DNA of 64,000 nt from NCBI RefSeq assembly GCF_013085545.1, contig NZ_CP039543.1, positions 1,054,001 to 1,118,000 of the forward strand, written 5' to 3'. Of this stretch, positions 1-11,832 are shown in pieces. The notes under the pieces are model-generated. The model saw nothing but the letters and a program-made list of their open reading frames with translations, was not told the origin of the DNA and made no database searches. The position numbers and the translations under genes were made by a program. Position 1 is the stretch's first letter. Every line of letters begins with the position of its first letter. Source of the stretch: Oceanidesulfovibrio marinus (GTDB lineage: Bacteria > Desulfobacterota > Desulfovibrionia > Desulfovibrionales > Desulfovibrionaceae).

Positions 1-940
1 GTGGCTGACCACGGCCGGCGGTGAACGCCGCCAGGACTCCGTGGCCAACGGGCTTGCCGCCCTGCCCAAGGAGTGCGGCCGGGTGCTGATCCACGACTCG
101 GCGCGGCCCTTCTTCTCGGCCGGGCTCGCAACGCGGCTCATCGACGCTTTGGATGAGGAAACCCCAGCGGCCATCCCGGCCGTGGCCGTGACCGACACCA
201 TCAAGGAATGCGAGTCCGGATGTGTGACGCGCACCCTGGACCGCAGCCGCCTCGTAAGCGTGCAGACGCCGCAGGCCTTTTTGCGCGACGTTCTGGAAGC
301 GGCGCACGCCCTGGCCGTGGAAAAGAGTCTGCAAGCCACGGACGACGCCTCCCTGGTGGAGGCCTTGGGCAGGCCCGTGGCCATCGTGGACGGCGAGCAG
401 GCCAACGTGAAGATCACCAACCCCGAGGACGTGAGGCTCCTGCAAAAGGAGGCGGCCATGATTCCGGTCACCGGATTCGGCTACGATGTGCACAAGTACG
501 GCTCCGGCCGGCCCATGGTGCTGGGCGGCGTGCCCATCCAGGGCGGGCCCGAGGTGGTGGCCCACTCCGACGGCGACGTGGTGCTCCACGCCCTGACCGA
601 CGCCCTGCTCGGCTGCATGGGCGGCGGCGACATCGGCCAGCGCTTCCCGGATAACGATCCCCGCTTCGAAGGCATGGAGTCCTCCTTCTTCCTGCGCGAG
701 GTGCTGGAGGACGTCCGCCGCACCGGTATCGAGATTGTCCATGCGGACTTGACGATCATCGCGCAAATCCCCAAAGTGGGACCGCACCGCGAACGAATCG
801 CCAAGAACATTGCCGCACTGCTCGCCCTGCCCCCGGAGCGTGTGGCCGTGAAGGCCACTACGGAGGAGGGCCTCGGCTTCACCGGCCAGAAGCTCGGGAT
901 CAAGAGTGTGGCCGTGGTCAGCGCCATACGGCGTAGTTGA
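1..940 (+). CDS. ispDF: Bifunctional IspD/IspF (5' truncated)
   Basis: Two steps of the MEP isoprenoid pathway on one chain: the C-terminal part of 2-C-methyl-D-erythritol 4-phosphate cytidylyltransferase (IspD), then the whole 2-C-methyl-D-erythritol 2,4-cyclodiphosphate synthase (IspF). The frame is open at the left edge (codons from base 2), so the IspD start lies outside the window. IspD signs are RQDSVANGL and HDSARPF. The IspF part starts at about base 458 with a DVH zinc ligand motif shortly after, then GGDIGQRFPD and a C-terminal TTEEGLGFTGQ. IspDF fusions are known in several proteobacterial lineages. A Shine-Dalgarno-like AAGGAGG lies just before the internal ATG at 458, and the 160 residues from there match free-standing IspF length, so separate IspF synthesis is possible (inference). 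Confidence 0.95.
   Translation, partial: WLTTAGGERRQDSVANGLAALPKECGRVLIHDSARPFFSAGLATRLIDALDEETPAAIPAVAVTDTIKECESGCVTRTLDRSRLVSVQTPQAFLRDVLEAAHALAVEKSLQATDDASLVEALGRPVAIVDGEQANVKITNPEDVRLLQKEAAMIPVTGFGYDVHKYGSGRPMVLGGVPIQGGPEVVAHSDGDVVLHALTDALLGCMGGGDIGQRFPDNDPRFEGMESSFFLREVLEDVRRTGIEIVHADLTIIAQIPKVGPHRERIAKNIAALLALPPERVAVKATTEEGLGFTGQKLGIKSVAVVSAIRRS
446..460 (+). promoter_or_regulatory. Internal ribosome-binding site at the IspD/IspF junction
   Basis: AAAAGGAGG lies about 6 nt before an in-frame ATG (458-460) at the point where IspF homology begins. Initiation here would yield a 160-residue protein, the normal IspF length. Whether it is used is inference. Confidence 0.45.
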
Positions 941-989
941 GCTCCAGGCGACTCGTCCCCATTACGAGTACGAGGCTACGAGGCTTGCC

Positions 990-1199
990 ATGTCCCACTT
1001 TTTTTCTTCCCGCCGTACAGTAACCACAACCATTCCCTGCAAGCACTGCGGAACACCGCTGGTGGCGCACCGAGGCTGCCGCGAAGTGACGCTGCGTTGC
1101 GAAAAGTGCCGCAAGAGCTATGACATCAAGGAGTACATCCACCTCATGGATGACGCTCTGGAGTCGTTCCTGGACCAGGCTTTCTGCGACCGCATTTGA
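990..1199 (+). CDS. Small dual-CXXC zinc-ribbon protein
   Basis: A 69-residue protein with two CxxC pairs (C17/C20 and C37/C40), a further C30 in a HRGCREV context and C66 near the end, a typical zinc ribbon followed by an acidic helix. The ATG at 990 is chosen because GAGG lies about 6 nt upstream; a longer in-frame start would run into ispDF. I believe it belongs to the small dual-CXXC proteins of Desulfovibrio-type bacteria, some of which carry selenocysteine, but this is from memory and no in-frame TGA is present. Function unknown; metal or redox binding is inferred. It follows ispDF by 49 nt on the same strand. Confidence 0.7.
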   Translation: MSHFFSSRRTVTTTIPCKHCGTPLVAHRGCREVTLRCEKCRKSYDIKEYIHLMDDALESFLDQAFCDRI

Positions 1200-1302
1200 G
1201 CGCATATTTCCGGCGGGCCGTCTTGTCAGGCGCTCCGCCTGGTGCTACCAATATGGAATCAAACCCGATTCCAATGCCCATTGAATAAGGAGCCCAGCGA
1301 CC

Positions 1303-1734
1303 ATGAAAGTCGAACAGATTTCCATCTTCCTGGAGAACAAAGCGGGCCGTCTGGCCGAGGTCACCCGCATTCTTGCGGAGAACAAGATTAATATCCGCGC
1401 ACTCTCCCTGGCGGACACCTCTGATTTCGGCATCCTGCGCCTCATTGTTTCCGATACGCAGAAAGCCCGAGAGGCCCTGAAGGAGAACGGCTTCACCGTG
1501 GGGCGCACCACCGTGGTCGCCGTGGAAGTGCCCGACCACCCCGGCGGACTCGCTCACATCCTGGAAGTTCTCTCCACCCAGGGCGTCAACGTGGAGTACA
1601 TGTACGCCTTCGTGAATCAGAGCGGCAAGAACGCCATCCTCATCTTCCGCTTTGATCGCACCGACCAGGCCATCGAGACGCTTGAGCAGAACAACATCAA
1701 GGTCGTGCCCGGCGACACCGTGTACAGCCTGTAG
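1303..1734 (+). CDS. Tandem ACT-domain protein
   Basis: A 143-residue protein of two ACT domains and nothing else (about residues 1-68 and 70-143). Each opens with the ACT signature: [16 protein letters not shown], then [15 protein letters not shown]. Stand-alone tandem ACT proteins bind small ligands, often amino acids, and probably act as regulatory subunits. Family members often sit beside phenylacetate-CoA ligase genes, but none is adjacent here. The start is supported by AAGGAG about 10 nt upstream. A strong terminator follows the stop codon, so it ends its transcription unit. Confidence 0.85.
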   Translation: MKVEQISIFLENKAGRLAEVTRILAENKINIRALSLADTSDFGILRLIVSDTQKAREALKENGFTVGRTTVVAVEVPDHPGGLAHILEVLSTQGVNVEYMYAFVNQSGKNAILIFRFDRTDQAIETLEQNNIKVVPGDTVYSL

Positions 1735-1757
1735 CCACGGACCTGACTAACAATGAG

Positions 1758-1790
1758 AAAGGCCGCTCCCGGATGGGGGCGGCCTTTTTA
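1758..1790 (+). terminator. Rho-independent terminator after the ACT gene
   Basis: Stem AAAGGCCGCTCCC (1758-1770), loop GGAT, then a complementary arm GGGGGCGGCC with one G-T wobble, running into five T residues. It lies 24 nt after the ACT gene stop; its A-rich left flank could also serve the convergent minus-strand acetyltransferase gene. Confidence 0.9.
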
Positions 1791-1837
1791 GTGTGGTATG
1801 GATATCGTGGAGTAACAGGCTGGCGCGCCGTCCGCCC

Positions 1838-2419
1838 TCAGGCCATATTTTGCGACGGCTTCCGCATCCTGGCCGGGTTGCCCATCACCGTGGCGCCGTC
1901 CGGCACATCACGTGTGACCACGCTGCCGGCTCCCACAATGGCGTCGTCGCCTATGGTCACGCCGGGCAGAATGATGGCTCCCGATCCGATCCAGACGTTT
2001 GCGCCGATGCGCACGGGCCTGCCGCACTCCAGACCCTGCCGGCGCAGCGCCGGGTCGCGCGGGTGGTCCGCCGTGAGCAACTGCACGCATGTACCGATCT
2101 GCGCGCCCTGGCCCACCTCGATAGCCGCGACATCCAGAAACACGCAGCCAAAGTTAGCGAACACGCCATCAGCAAGGTGGATGTTATAGCCGTAGTCGCA
2201 GTAGAACGGTGGCCGCAGCACCACGTCCTTGCCCACGGAACCGAGCAGATCGGCAAGGATGGCGGCGCGCTGCGCCGCGTCTCCGGCAGCCGTGTCGTTG
2301 TATGCGGAGAACAGACGCTCGGCGCGCAAAACATCGGCGGCGATCTCCGGGCCTGATGCGCGGTACAGTTCGCCCGCAAGCATCTTCTCCTTCTCGCTAC
2401 GGCCGTCATGCTTCTGCAT
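1838..2419 (-). CDS. Maltose/galactoside O-acetyltransferase family protein
   Basis: A 193-residue acetyl-CoA-dependent sugar O-acetyltransferase of the Maa/LacA/NodL type. The N-terminal part (EKMLAGELYRASGPEI) matches the Maa-type mac domain, followed by left-handed beta-helix hexapeptide repeats. Near the end are the acetyl-CoA site segments IGANVWIGSGAIILPGV and GAGSVVTRDVP, and TADHPRDP carries the catalytic-type His. The ATG at 2419 is chosen over one 18 nt upstream because AAGGAG lies 7 nt before it. It is the last gene of a minus-strand run after dapB (58 nt gap). The actual acceptor cannot be read from sequence. Confidence 0.85.
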   Translation of the reverse strand: MQKHDGRSEKEKMLAGELYRASGPEIAADVLRAERLFSAYNDTAAGDAAQRAAILADLLGSVGKDVVLRPPFYCDYGYNIHLADGVFANFGCVFLDVAAIEVGQGAQIGTCVQLLTADHPRDPALRRQGLECGRPVRIGANVWIGSGAIILPGVTIGDDAIVGAGSVVTRDVPDGATVMGNPARMRKPSQNMA

Positions 2420-2477
2420 GGGCCCTCTCCTTCCCATCCAGGGCAGCGCTCCGACGGCTGCTCTCCTCGTACACGGC

Positions 2478-3260
2478 CTACACCAGCATGTCGGCCATGC
2501 CGTAAAGCTTGCCTGGAGCCTGGTTCACGATCCACTTAGCGGCGCGAAGCGCACCCTGGGCAAAGGTCTCGCGCGAGTGCGCCTGGTGCGTCACCTCGAT
2601 GCGCTCGCCGGGTCCAAGAAAGTAGACAGTGTGCACGCCAACGACGTCGCCGCCGCGGATGGTTTGCACACCGATTTCCTTTTCCGGACGCGCGCCGATG
2701 ATGCCCTCGCGGCAGTACGTTCCCGTATCGGAGAGCTTCCAGCCCCGCGCCTCGGCCAGGCACTCGGCCAGCTTCAGGGCCGTGCCGCTGGGCGCGTCCT
2801 TCTTCTTGTTGTGGTGCAGCTCCACCATCTCCATGTCATAGGCCTCGCCCAGCAGCTCCACGAGCTGCGGCAGCACCTTCAGCAGCACGTTCACGCCCAC
2901 GCTCATGTTCGGAGCCCAGAAGATGGGCGCGGAGGCGGCCGACTCCTCCATGACCTTCTGCTGCTCCACGGTGAGGCCGGTGGTCCCGGCCACCAGCGGA
3001 TTGCCGTGCGCGGCGCACGCCTTGGCCGAGCGGATGGTGCTCTCAGGCGCCGTGAAGTCGATAACCACCGCACCCGGCAGCTTGGTCAGGACATCGTCCA
3101 GATCGGACGACACCAGACAGTCGTAGCCCTGGAGTTCCTCCACGGTGCCCGGCCGTTCCACAACGGCGGCGAGCGTAAGATCCGGATCCTCTTGCACCAG
3201 CCCGGCGATGGTCGAGCCCATGCGCCCCTTCGCACCCGTGACGATGATGGTAGCGGACAT
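2478..3260 (-). CDS. dapB: 4-hydroxy-tetrahydrodipicolinate reductase
   Basis: A 260-residue cytosolic enzyme of lysine and diaminopimelate synthesis, reducing hydroxy-tetrahydrodipicolinate with NAD(P)H. Visible motifs are the nucleotide-binding TGAKGRMG at the N-terminus, [15 protein letters not shown], and the signature [15 protein letters not shown] with the catalytic His pair and Lys. The ATG at 3260 is set by GGAGG a few bases upstream; a longer frame reaches 3308 without support. It lies 37 nt downstream of ligA on the same strand. Length is typical for the family. Confidence 0.96.
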   Translation of the reverse strand: MSATIIVTGAKGRMGSTIAGLVQEDPDLTLAAVVERPGTVEELQGYDCLVSSDLDDVLTKLPGAVVIDFTAPESTIRSAKACAAHGNPLVAGTTGLTVEQQKVMEESAASAPIFWAPNMSVGVNVLLKVLPQLVELLGEAYDMEMVELHHNKKKDAPSGTALKLAECLAEARGWKLSDTGTYCREGIIGARPEKEIGVQTIRGGDVVGVHTVYFLGPGERIEVTHQAHSRETFAQGALRAAKWIVNQAPGKLYGMADMLV

Positions 3261-3297
3261 CTGCGCCTCCCTCGTGTTTGTATGTCTATTCCGTATG

Positions 3298-6151
<2,854 letters not shown>

Positions 6152-6167
6152 ACGTTGCAGGGGTTCC

Positions 6168-6198
6168 TTGATAAAAACGGTAAACGGCGTACTATAAA
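6168..6198 (+). promoter_or_regulatory. Candidate promoter for the large GT2 gene
   Basis: TTGATA (6168-6173) and TATAAA (6193-6198) with a 19-nt spacer, longer than ideal, in the 140-nt space between two divergent glycosyltransferase genes. Read by eye only. Confidence 0.3.
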
Positions 6199-6291
6199 AT
6201 TAGCGGTCGCAGCACGACTCAGCACCTCGAACAGCACCAAAAGACTGGAGCTTTCAACGCCACTGCGGCACAGGCAACACAGGTCTCATAC

Positions 6292-7971
6292 ATGGCAGAT
6301 TCCGAGCATATCCCGGCAGCGGCTCCGCCGCAAACGCCAATCTGGAACCCAGCCCTCGCCTATCCGGACGACATTCCCAACGTACTGCAAGAGATGCTGC
6401 TGACCGGCAGTGTCGGCACCCTGCATCGCACGGCCATGGCCGGCGCGGCGCTGGGCTGGCGTTCCGGGGATACCGGCATGCACGGCCCGCTGCTGGCCCT
6501 GGACATGCTCTCGGCCGCGTGGGAGTCCGATCCGCTCAACCTGATGGCGGCACATCACGTGGTCAAGCTGGCCACGCACCTGGGGTACGGCAGCTCGACG
6601 TTGCCGTGCATGCTTGCAGAGTTCCTTTCCCGCGCCGAGGACGAACAGCCCTTCAGCAGCGCCTTTCTTCGCAAGCCGTCGGACGAGCAGCTGGACATCC
6701 TGGTGCAGCGGCTTGCCGACAACATCTTCCTGCCGCGGTCGCTGGACATGGCCATCCGTTTGTCCATCGCCATGGGCCAGAAATCGCGGGTGCTGAACTT
6801 GCTGAGCCCGGCGTGGCCGCCCTCGCTGCAACCCATCCGGCTGCTGATCCTGGGCCGGGTGCATCACTTTGCCGGCGACCACGAGACCGCCTCTCAGCAC
6901 TACCGCGTTGCGGACGAGTACCTGGAGGCAGCCGAGGCGGAAGCAAGCCTGGCCATGTGCCTGTACCAGCTGGACCACAAGGACGAGGCCGTCTCGCGCC
7001 TCATCAGCGTGCTGCACCGCCGTCCGTGGCATGTGAACCTGCGGCTGATGCTGTACGACGTGATATTCCGCATCCACACGCGCCGCGCGGCAATTCCCAA
7101 CCGCGTTGCCGTGCTGCTCTACTCCTTCAACAAGGCCGGGGAGCTGGATGCGACCCTGAAACGGGTGTTCGATTCCGAGCTGGCCGGCGCCAAGGTGCAC
7201 ATACTCAACAACGGTTCCAGCGACAGAACCGCGGACATCTGCGCCGCGTGGCTCCGCCGTGTGGGGCCGGACAAGCTCGCGGTCCATTCCACGCCCACCA
7301 ACATCGGCGCGCCGGCCGCGCGCAACTGGCTGCTCGCCATGGATGAGGTGCGCGGCTGCGAGTTCGTGGCGTTTCTTGATGACGACGCGCAGCCGCCCAA
7401 GGACTGGATGCGGCGGCTGATGGCCGCGCAGGAGCTCTATCCGGAGGCCGGCGCGTGGGGCTGCCGCGTGCACGACGCCGGGATGACGCCGTTCACCCAG
7501 TCCGTGGACCTGCAACCACGGCCCACATATGGAGAGCCGACAGAGTACCCCGAGGTTTCCGACCTCCACTTGCAAGGGCTCAACCCCGGCTACTTCCAGT
7601 ACATCCGGCCGGCGCTGTCTGTTACTGGATGCTGCCACCTGTTCCCGCGCAAATCGTTCGACATCGTAGGCGGGTTCGACCTGCGCTACTCCCCCAGCCA
7701 GCTTGACGACTTCGACCTGGACCTGCGCCTGGCCGAGCAGGATACGCCGCCCGTGTACCAGGGCCACCTGGGGGTAGGCCATCTCAAGCGCACCGGCGTG
7801 CTCTCGGAGACCGATTCCAAGTCCGCCTCCAACAGCCGCGGCAACGAGAAGAAGCTGCACGGCAAGTACGCCGGCGAGCGCTGGCAGAATATCCGGCGCA
7901 CAATGATCTCTATCCTGCGCGCAGATCTTGAGGAAAAGTCCGAACGGTTGGCCGACCTGCTGAAATCCTAG
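6292..7971 (+). CDS. GT2 glycosyltransferase with N-terminal helical-repeat region
   Basis: A 559-residue protein. Residues about 1-270 are helical and TPR-like (for example RVHHFAGDHETASQHYRVADEYLEA is split over such helices). A GT2 domain follows: VAVLLYSFNKAGELDATL, then NNGSSDRTADIC, then NIGAPAARN and the catalytic metal site FLDDDAQPP. The C-terminal part has GGFDLRYSPSQLDDFDLDLRL, the acceptor-side ED-type region. No signal or membrane helix is evident. TPR-GT2 fusions are common in glycan and protein glycosylation clusters of Desulfovibrio-like bacteria. It is divergent from the small GT2 gene and converges on the K+ channel gene. The substrate is unknown. Confidence 0.8.
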   Translation: MADSEHIPAAAPPQTPIWNPALAYPDDIPNVLQEMLLTGSVGTLHRTAMAGAALGWRSGDTGMHGPLLALDMLSAAWESDPLNLMAAHHVVKLATHLGYGSSTLPCMLAEFLSRAEDEQPFSSAFLRKPSDEQLDILVQRLADNIFLPRSLDMAIRLSIAMGQKSRVLNLLSPAWPPSLQPIRLLILGRVHHFAGDHETASQHYRVADEYLEAAEAEASLAMCLYQLDHKDEAVSRLISVLHRRPWHVNLRLMLYDVIFRIHTRRAAIPNRVAVLLYSFNKAGELDATLKRVFDSELAGAKVHILNNGSSDRTADICAAWLRRVGPDKLAVHSTPTNIGAPAARNWLLAMDEVRGCEFVAFLDDDAQPPKDWMRRLMAAQELYPEAGAWGCRVHDAGMTPFTQSVDLQPRPTYGEPTEYPEVSDLHLQGLNPGYFQYIRPALSVTGCCHLFPRKSFDIVGGFDLRYSPSQLDDFDLDLRLAEQDTPPVYQGHLGVGHLKRTGVLSETDSKSASNSRGNEKKLHGKYAGERWQNIRRTMISILRADLEEKSERLADLLKS

Positions 7972-7982
7972 CGTCTGCCCTG

Positions 7983-9020
7983 TTACAGGACCTCCGACAC
8001 TTGCGTGAGGTTGTCCTGCCCGCCGATGGCAAGCAGCGTGTCGCCCGCTTCGATGACGTACTTCGGGGTGGGATTGAAGTGCATTTTACCATCGCTCTTT
8101 TGGATGGCCACGATGATGATATTGTAGTCCTGGCGGATTCGCGACTCGATGAGATCCTTGCCCACCAGCGTGGAGTCCTTGCTGATGTGCAGCTCCTCCA
8201 TCTGCAGGTCGATCCCCCCGCGCACGGCGATTTCCAGAAACGAAGTAACCGTGGGCCGCAGGGCGCTCTGGGCCATGCGCACGCCGCCGATGGTGTGCGG
8301 CAGAACCACGCGGTTGGCCCCTGCGCGCTCCAGCCGGTTGATGTGCTTCTCGTTGTCGGCTCGGGAGATGATGGTGATGGTGGGGTTGAGCTGCCGCGCC
8401 GTGAGCACCACGTAGACGTTGGACGCTTCCTGGGTCAGAGCGGTGATGAGGCAGGAGGCGCGCTCCAGCCCGGCGGAGAGCAGCACTTCGTCGGAGGTGG
8501 CGTCCCCGGCAACGTGCAGGATGTCCTGCTGCTCCAGCTTGATCAGCGTTTCCGGATCGTTCTCGATAACGACCAGAGGATGCCCATCGCGGGTTATCTC
8601 GCGGGACACAATGGCGCCGATGCGGCCGTAGCCGCACACGATGTAATGGCCCGACAGCTTGCCGATGGTCTTGTGCACGCGTCTTCTCCCGAGAATTTCG
8701 TTGATCTTTCCCTCCACCAGGAGCTGCGCCACGGAGCCGGCCATGAATGCGAAGCTGCCGACACCGGTGAGGATGAGCGCGGAGGTGAATATCCGCCCAG
8801 GCACGGACAGAGGCTGCACCTCCTGGAAGCCCACGGTGGAGAGTGTGATGACGGTCATGTAGAAGCTGTCCCAGAAGGCCCAGCCCTCCACGACCATATA
8901 GAAGATGATGGCGAGGATGAAGATGGTGCAGAGCACCATCGATCCGATGATGACCGGCCAGAAGATGCCGAAACGCCCGCGCAACCTGGAGTAGCGCAAC
9001 GAGGAGTGGCCCAGCTTCAT
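7983..9020 (-). CDS. Two-TM potassium-channel-like protein with RCK domains
   Basis: A 345-residue inner-membrane channel subunit. TM1 is at about residues 19-43, then the pore helix and filter TVGF (62-65), then TM2 (77-100). A TrkA-N/RCK Rossmann domain starts at YIVCGYGRIG, and a TrkA-C domain (about 265-345) is at the C-terminus. It resembles MthK-type ligand-gated K+ channels. The filter is TVGF followed by Q rather than the usual G, which may change selectivity. The start overlaps the uvrB stop as TGATG, with AGGAGG just upstream; a TTG one codon earlier is possible. Ligand not predictable. Confidence 0.85.
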   Translation of the reverse strand: MKLGHSSLRYSRLRGRFGIFWPVIIGSMVLCTIFILAIIFYMVVEGWAFWDSFYMTVITLSTVGFQEVQPLSVPGRIFTSALILTGVGSFAFMAGSVAQLLVEGKINEILGRRRVHKTIGKLSGHYIVCGYGRIGAIVSREITRDGHPLVVIENDPETLIKLEQQDILHVAGDATSDEVLLSAGLERASCLITALTQEASNVYVVLTARQLNPTITIISRADNEKHINRLERAGANRVVLPHTIGGVRMAQSALRPTVTSFLEIAVRGGIDLQMEELHISKDSTLVGKDLIESRIRQDYNIIIVAIQKSDGKMHFNPTPKYVIEAGDTLLAIGGQDNLTQVSEVL

Positions 9021-11047
9021 CAATCCTCCTGGGGGGCGAGGAAGGTTTCGCGTATGGCGCGGATGCGGTCGCGCAGCTCGGCTGCGCGCTCGAACTCCAG
9101 ATCCTTGGCCGCCTCGCGCATGGCGCGCTCCAGCTTCTTGATCTCGCGGCTCGCCGCGGCCGGGTTCATGGAGTAGTCCGCGCCTTCCTCGGCGAGAACG
9201 ACCTCCCGGCGGCGATCCCGTTTCGTCTTGTCCTTGGAACCGGCGTAGATGCTCTCCAGAATGTTGGAGAGCTCTTTCTTCACCGTCTCCGGGGTAATGC
9301 CGTGCTCCTCGTTGTAGGCAAGCTGCTTCTCACGGCGTCGCTCCGTCTCCTCTATGGCGTTCCGCATGGAGGGTGTCATGGCGTCCGCATAGAGGATGAC
9401 CCGGCCGCCCACGTTGCGCGCAGCGCGGCCGAACGTCTGGATGAGCGATCGCGTGGACCGCAGAAAGCCCTCCTTGTCCGCATCGAGGATGGCTACCAGG
9501 GAAACCTCTGGTATGTCGAGCCCTTCCCGCAGCAGGTTGATGCCCACCAGGGCGGTGAACTCGCCGGCGCGCAAGGCCTGGATGATGGCCACGCGCTCCA
9601 GGGTGTCGATGTCGGAGTGCAGGTAGCGCGCCGGTACGCCGAGGTTGTTGCAGTACTCGGTCAGGTCCTCGGCCATGCGCTTGGTCAGGGTGGTCACGAG
9701 CACGCGCTCGTCACTTTCGGCGCGGGCCTTGATCTCGGCCATGAGGTCGTCCACCTGGCCCTTGGTGGGCCGCACCTCCACCATGGGATCCAGCAGCCCG
9801 GTGGGCCGGATAATCTGCTCGACAACGATGCCCTGGGAGCGCTCGATCTCCCAGTTGGCAGGCGTGGCCGAGACATAGATGGTCTGGTTGATGCGCTCCA
9901 GGAACTCATCAAAGTGGAGGGGCCGGTTGTCCAGGGCAGACGGCAGGCGGAAGCCGTACTCCACCAGGGTGGACTTGCGGGAGATATCGCCCTTGTACAT
10001 GGCCCCCACCTGGGAGACGGCGATGTGCGACTCGTCGATGAACAGGAGGAAGTCGTCCGGAAAGTAGTCCAGCAGACACGAGGGCGGCTCGCCCTGCGTG
10101 CGGCCGTCCAGATGGCGCGAGTAGTTCTCGATGCCGTTGCAGTAGCCCATCTCCTCAATCATTTCGAGATCGAGCATGGTACGCTGCTCCAGCCGCTGGG
10201 CCTCCACCAGTTTGTTCTCTTCCTGGAAGGCGCGCAGGCGCTCCCCCAGCTCCTCGCGGATGTCTTCCATGGCGCGGGTGAGGTTGTCGCGGTCCGATAC
10301 GTAGTGGCTGGCCGGATAGATAACGGTCTTGGAGACGGACTCGCCCACCTCGCCGGTCAGGGGATCCACCTCGTACATGGCCTCGATCTCGTCGCCGAAG
10401 AACTCCAGCCGCAGGGCGCGCTCGTGGTGGTAGGCCGGAATAACCTCCAGCACGTCGCCGCGCACGCGGAAAGTGCCGCGGTGGAAGTCCAGGTCGTTGC
10501 GGGTGTACTGCACCTCCACCAGCCGGTTCATCAGCGCCTTCATGGAAAGGGTCTGGCCCACCTCCACCGGGATGACCATCTTGGAGTAGTATTCCGGCGA
10601 GCCCAGGCCATAGATGCAGGAGACCGAGGCCACGATGACCACGTCGCGCCGGGTGAGCAGCGCGTGCGTGGCGGCGTGGCGCAGCTTGTCTATCTCATCG
10701 TTGATGGACGAGTCTTTCTCGATATAGGTGTCCGACTGGGGAACGTACGCTTCCGGCTGGTAATAGTCGTAGTAGCTGACGAAGTACTCCACCGCGTTCT
10801 TGGGGAACAGGGCCCGGAACTCGTTGTAGAGCTGCGCGGCCAAGGTCTTGTTGGGAGCAAGAATCAGCGCGGGCCGGTTCAGGCGTTCGATGACGCTGGC
10901 CATGGTGAAGGTCTTGCCCGTGCCCGTGGCGCCCAGGAGCACCTGGTCGCGTACGCCCTGCTCCAGGTTTTCCGCTAGCGCCTCAATGGCCGTGGGCTGG
11001 TCTCCCTTGGGAGTGAATTCGCTGACGAGTTTGAAACGATCGCTCAT
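9020..11047 (-). CDS. uvrB: Excinuclease ABC subunit B
   Basis: The damage-verification helicase of nucleotide excision repair, 675 residues, works with UvrA and UvrC. The Walker A motif is GATGTGKT. The beta-hairpin that inserts into DNA contains [12 protein letters not shown]. The Walker B/DEAD-like motif is FIDESH, and helicase motifs V-VI include [11 protein letters not shown] and [11 protein letters not shown]-terminal UVR motif (about residues 632-667) binds UvrC. Its stop codon overlaps the start of the K+ channel gene. No strong ribosome site is seen before the ATG, and I could not identify a LexA box in the 219 nt upstream. Confidence 0.98.
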   Translation of the reverse strand: MSDRFKLVSEFTPKGDQPTAIEALAENLEQGVRDQVLLGATGTGKTFTMASVIERLNRPALILAPNKTLAAQLYNEFRALFPKNAVEYFVSYYDYYQPEAYVPQSDTYIEKDSSINDEIDKLRHAATHALLTRRDVVIVASVSCIYGLGSPEYYSKMVIPVEVGQTLSMKALMNRLVEVQYTRNDLDFHRGTFRVRGDVLEVIPAYHHERALRLEFFGDEIEAMYEVDPLTGEVGESVSKTVIYPASHYVSDRDNLTRAMEDIREELGERLRAFQEENKLVEAQRLEQRTMLDLEMIEEMGYCNGIENYSRHLDGRTQGEPPSCLLDYFPDDFLLFIDESHIAVSQVGAMYKGDISRKSTLVEYGFRLPSALDNRPLHFDEFLERINQTIYVSATPANWEIERSQGIVVEQIIRPTGLLDPMVEVRPTKGQVDDLMAEIKARAESDERVLVTTLTKRMAEDLTEYCNNLGVPARYLHSDIDTLERVAIIQALRAGEFTALVGINLLREGLDIPEVSLVAILDADKEGFLRSTRSLIQTFGRAARNVGGRVILYADAMTPSMRNAIEETERRREKQLAYNEEHGITPETVKKELSNILESIYAGSKDKTKRDRRREVVLAEEGADYSMNPAAASREIKKLERAMREAAKDLEFERAAELRDRIRAIRETFLAPQED

Positions 11048-11266
11048 TGATGATACTTTACTTGATTTAGGAAACAGTTAGGGTCTTCACTCCGGCAAGG
11101 ATATATCATAGAGAAAAGCCTGCTGCGCAGCACCTGCGCCGGAAGCTCCCGGAGACCATACCAACTATCCGGAAACGGTCCGCCCCGTCCAGCTTCCACC
11201 GGGTCGACGCATGTTCCGGCCCGCCCAGGCCCAACGCCGCGCGGAAGGAATTCACAAGGAGATATT

Positions 11267-11755
11267 ATGGAAATCAATCTGCACTCGCCCGAGACAGAGC
11301 CCCCTGTGGAGCGCGCTCACTTTATTACCATAACCATCAACAGCTTCAAAGGCCGCCGGGACGTGGAGGTGCATCTCTTCCGCCCGGACTACGACGAAGC
11401 CGAAATGGCCTCTTACGATTGGAACAAGCTTCTGGGCGATCCCATTCACCCGCAAGTGCCGGCCGATCCCGAGTTCTCCAAGCGCGTGCTCATGGAGGCG
11501 TTCACCGCGGACGAGCGCGATCAGGTCATCGACTACATCAAGGAGCATTACGCGGACAGAGTCTCCGTGCTGAACTCCGGACCGGTGGATCTGCCCGTGC
11601 CCCTGGGCCTGCCGCCCCTTTCCGAGCTACCCGAGGGCAAGACCATCGGCTTCATCCGTTTCGACCAGATTCCCCACTACTCCCTGCCCTTCAAGCTCAG
11701 AGGCATGTACGACCTTGCCCAGCACGAACCGCTGGTGACTGGCGACGAAGGCTAA
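11267..11755 (+). CDS. Conserved-looking protein of unknown function
   Basis: A 162-residue protein with no family I recognise. It is soluble and acidic, opening with a strand-rich region (HFITITINSFKGRRDVEVHLF), then a helical middle (AFTADERDQVIDYIKEHY), then a proline-rich stretch (PVPLGLPPLSELPEG) and FIRFDQIPHYSLPFKL. There is no signal peptide, membrane segment or Cys cluster. The start is supported by AAGGAG about 7 nt upstream. Base composition is like the high-GC neighbours, so it looks resident. A GC-rich hairpin follows. It lies divergent from uvrB, but nothing in the sequence ties it to repair. Confidence 0.75.
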   Translation: MEINLHSPETEPPVERAHFITITINSFKGRRDVEVHLFRPDYDEAEMASYDWNKLLGDPIHPQVPADPEFSKRVLMEAFTADERDQVIDYIKEHYADRVSVLNSGPVDLPVPLGLPPLSELPEGKTIGFIRFDQIPHYSLPFKLRGMYDLAQHEPLVTGDEG

Positions 11756-11785
11756 CCATACATACGGTCCGCATTTGATAACACA

Positions 11786-11810
11786 CGCCGCCGTGCCCGT
11801 CACGGCGGCG
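11786..11810 (+). terminator. GC-rich hairpin, probable terminator
   Basis: Perfect 10-bp stem CGCCGCCGTG / CACGGCGGCG with a 5-nt loop, 30 nt after the stop of the unknown gene. There is no proper T tract after it, so termination is probable but not certain. Confidence 0.5.
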
Positions 11811-11832
11811 CTATCTTACCCTGCGTATTTCG

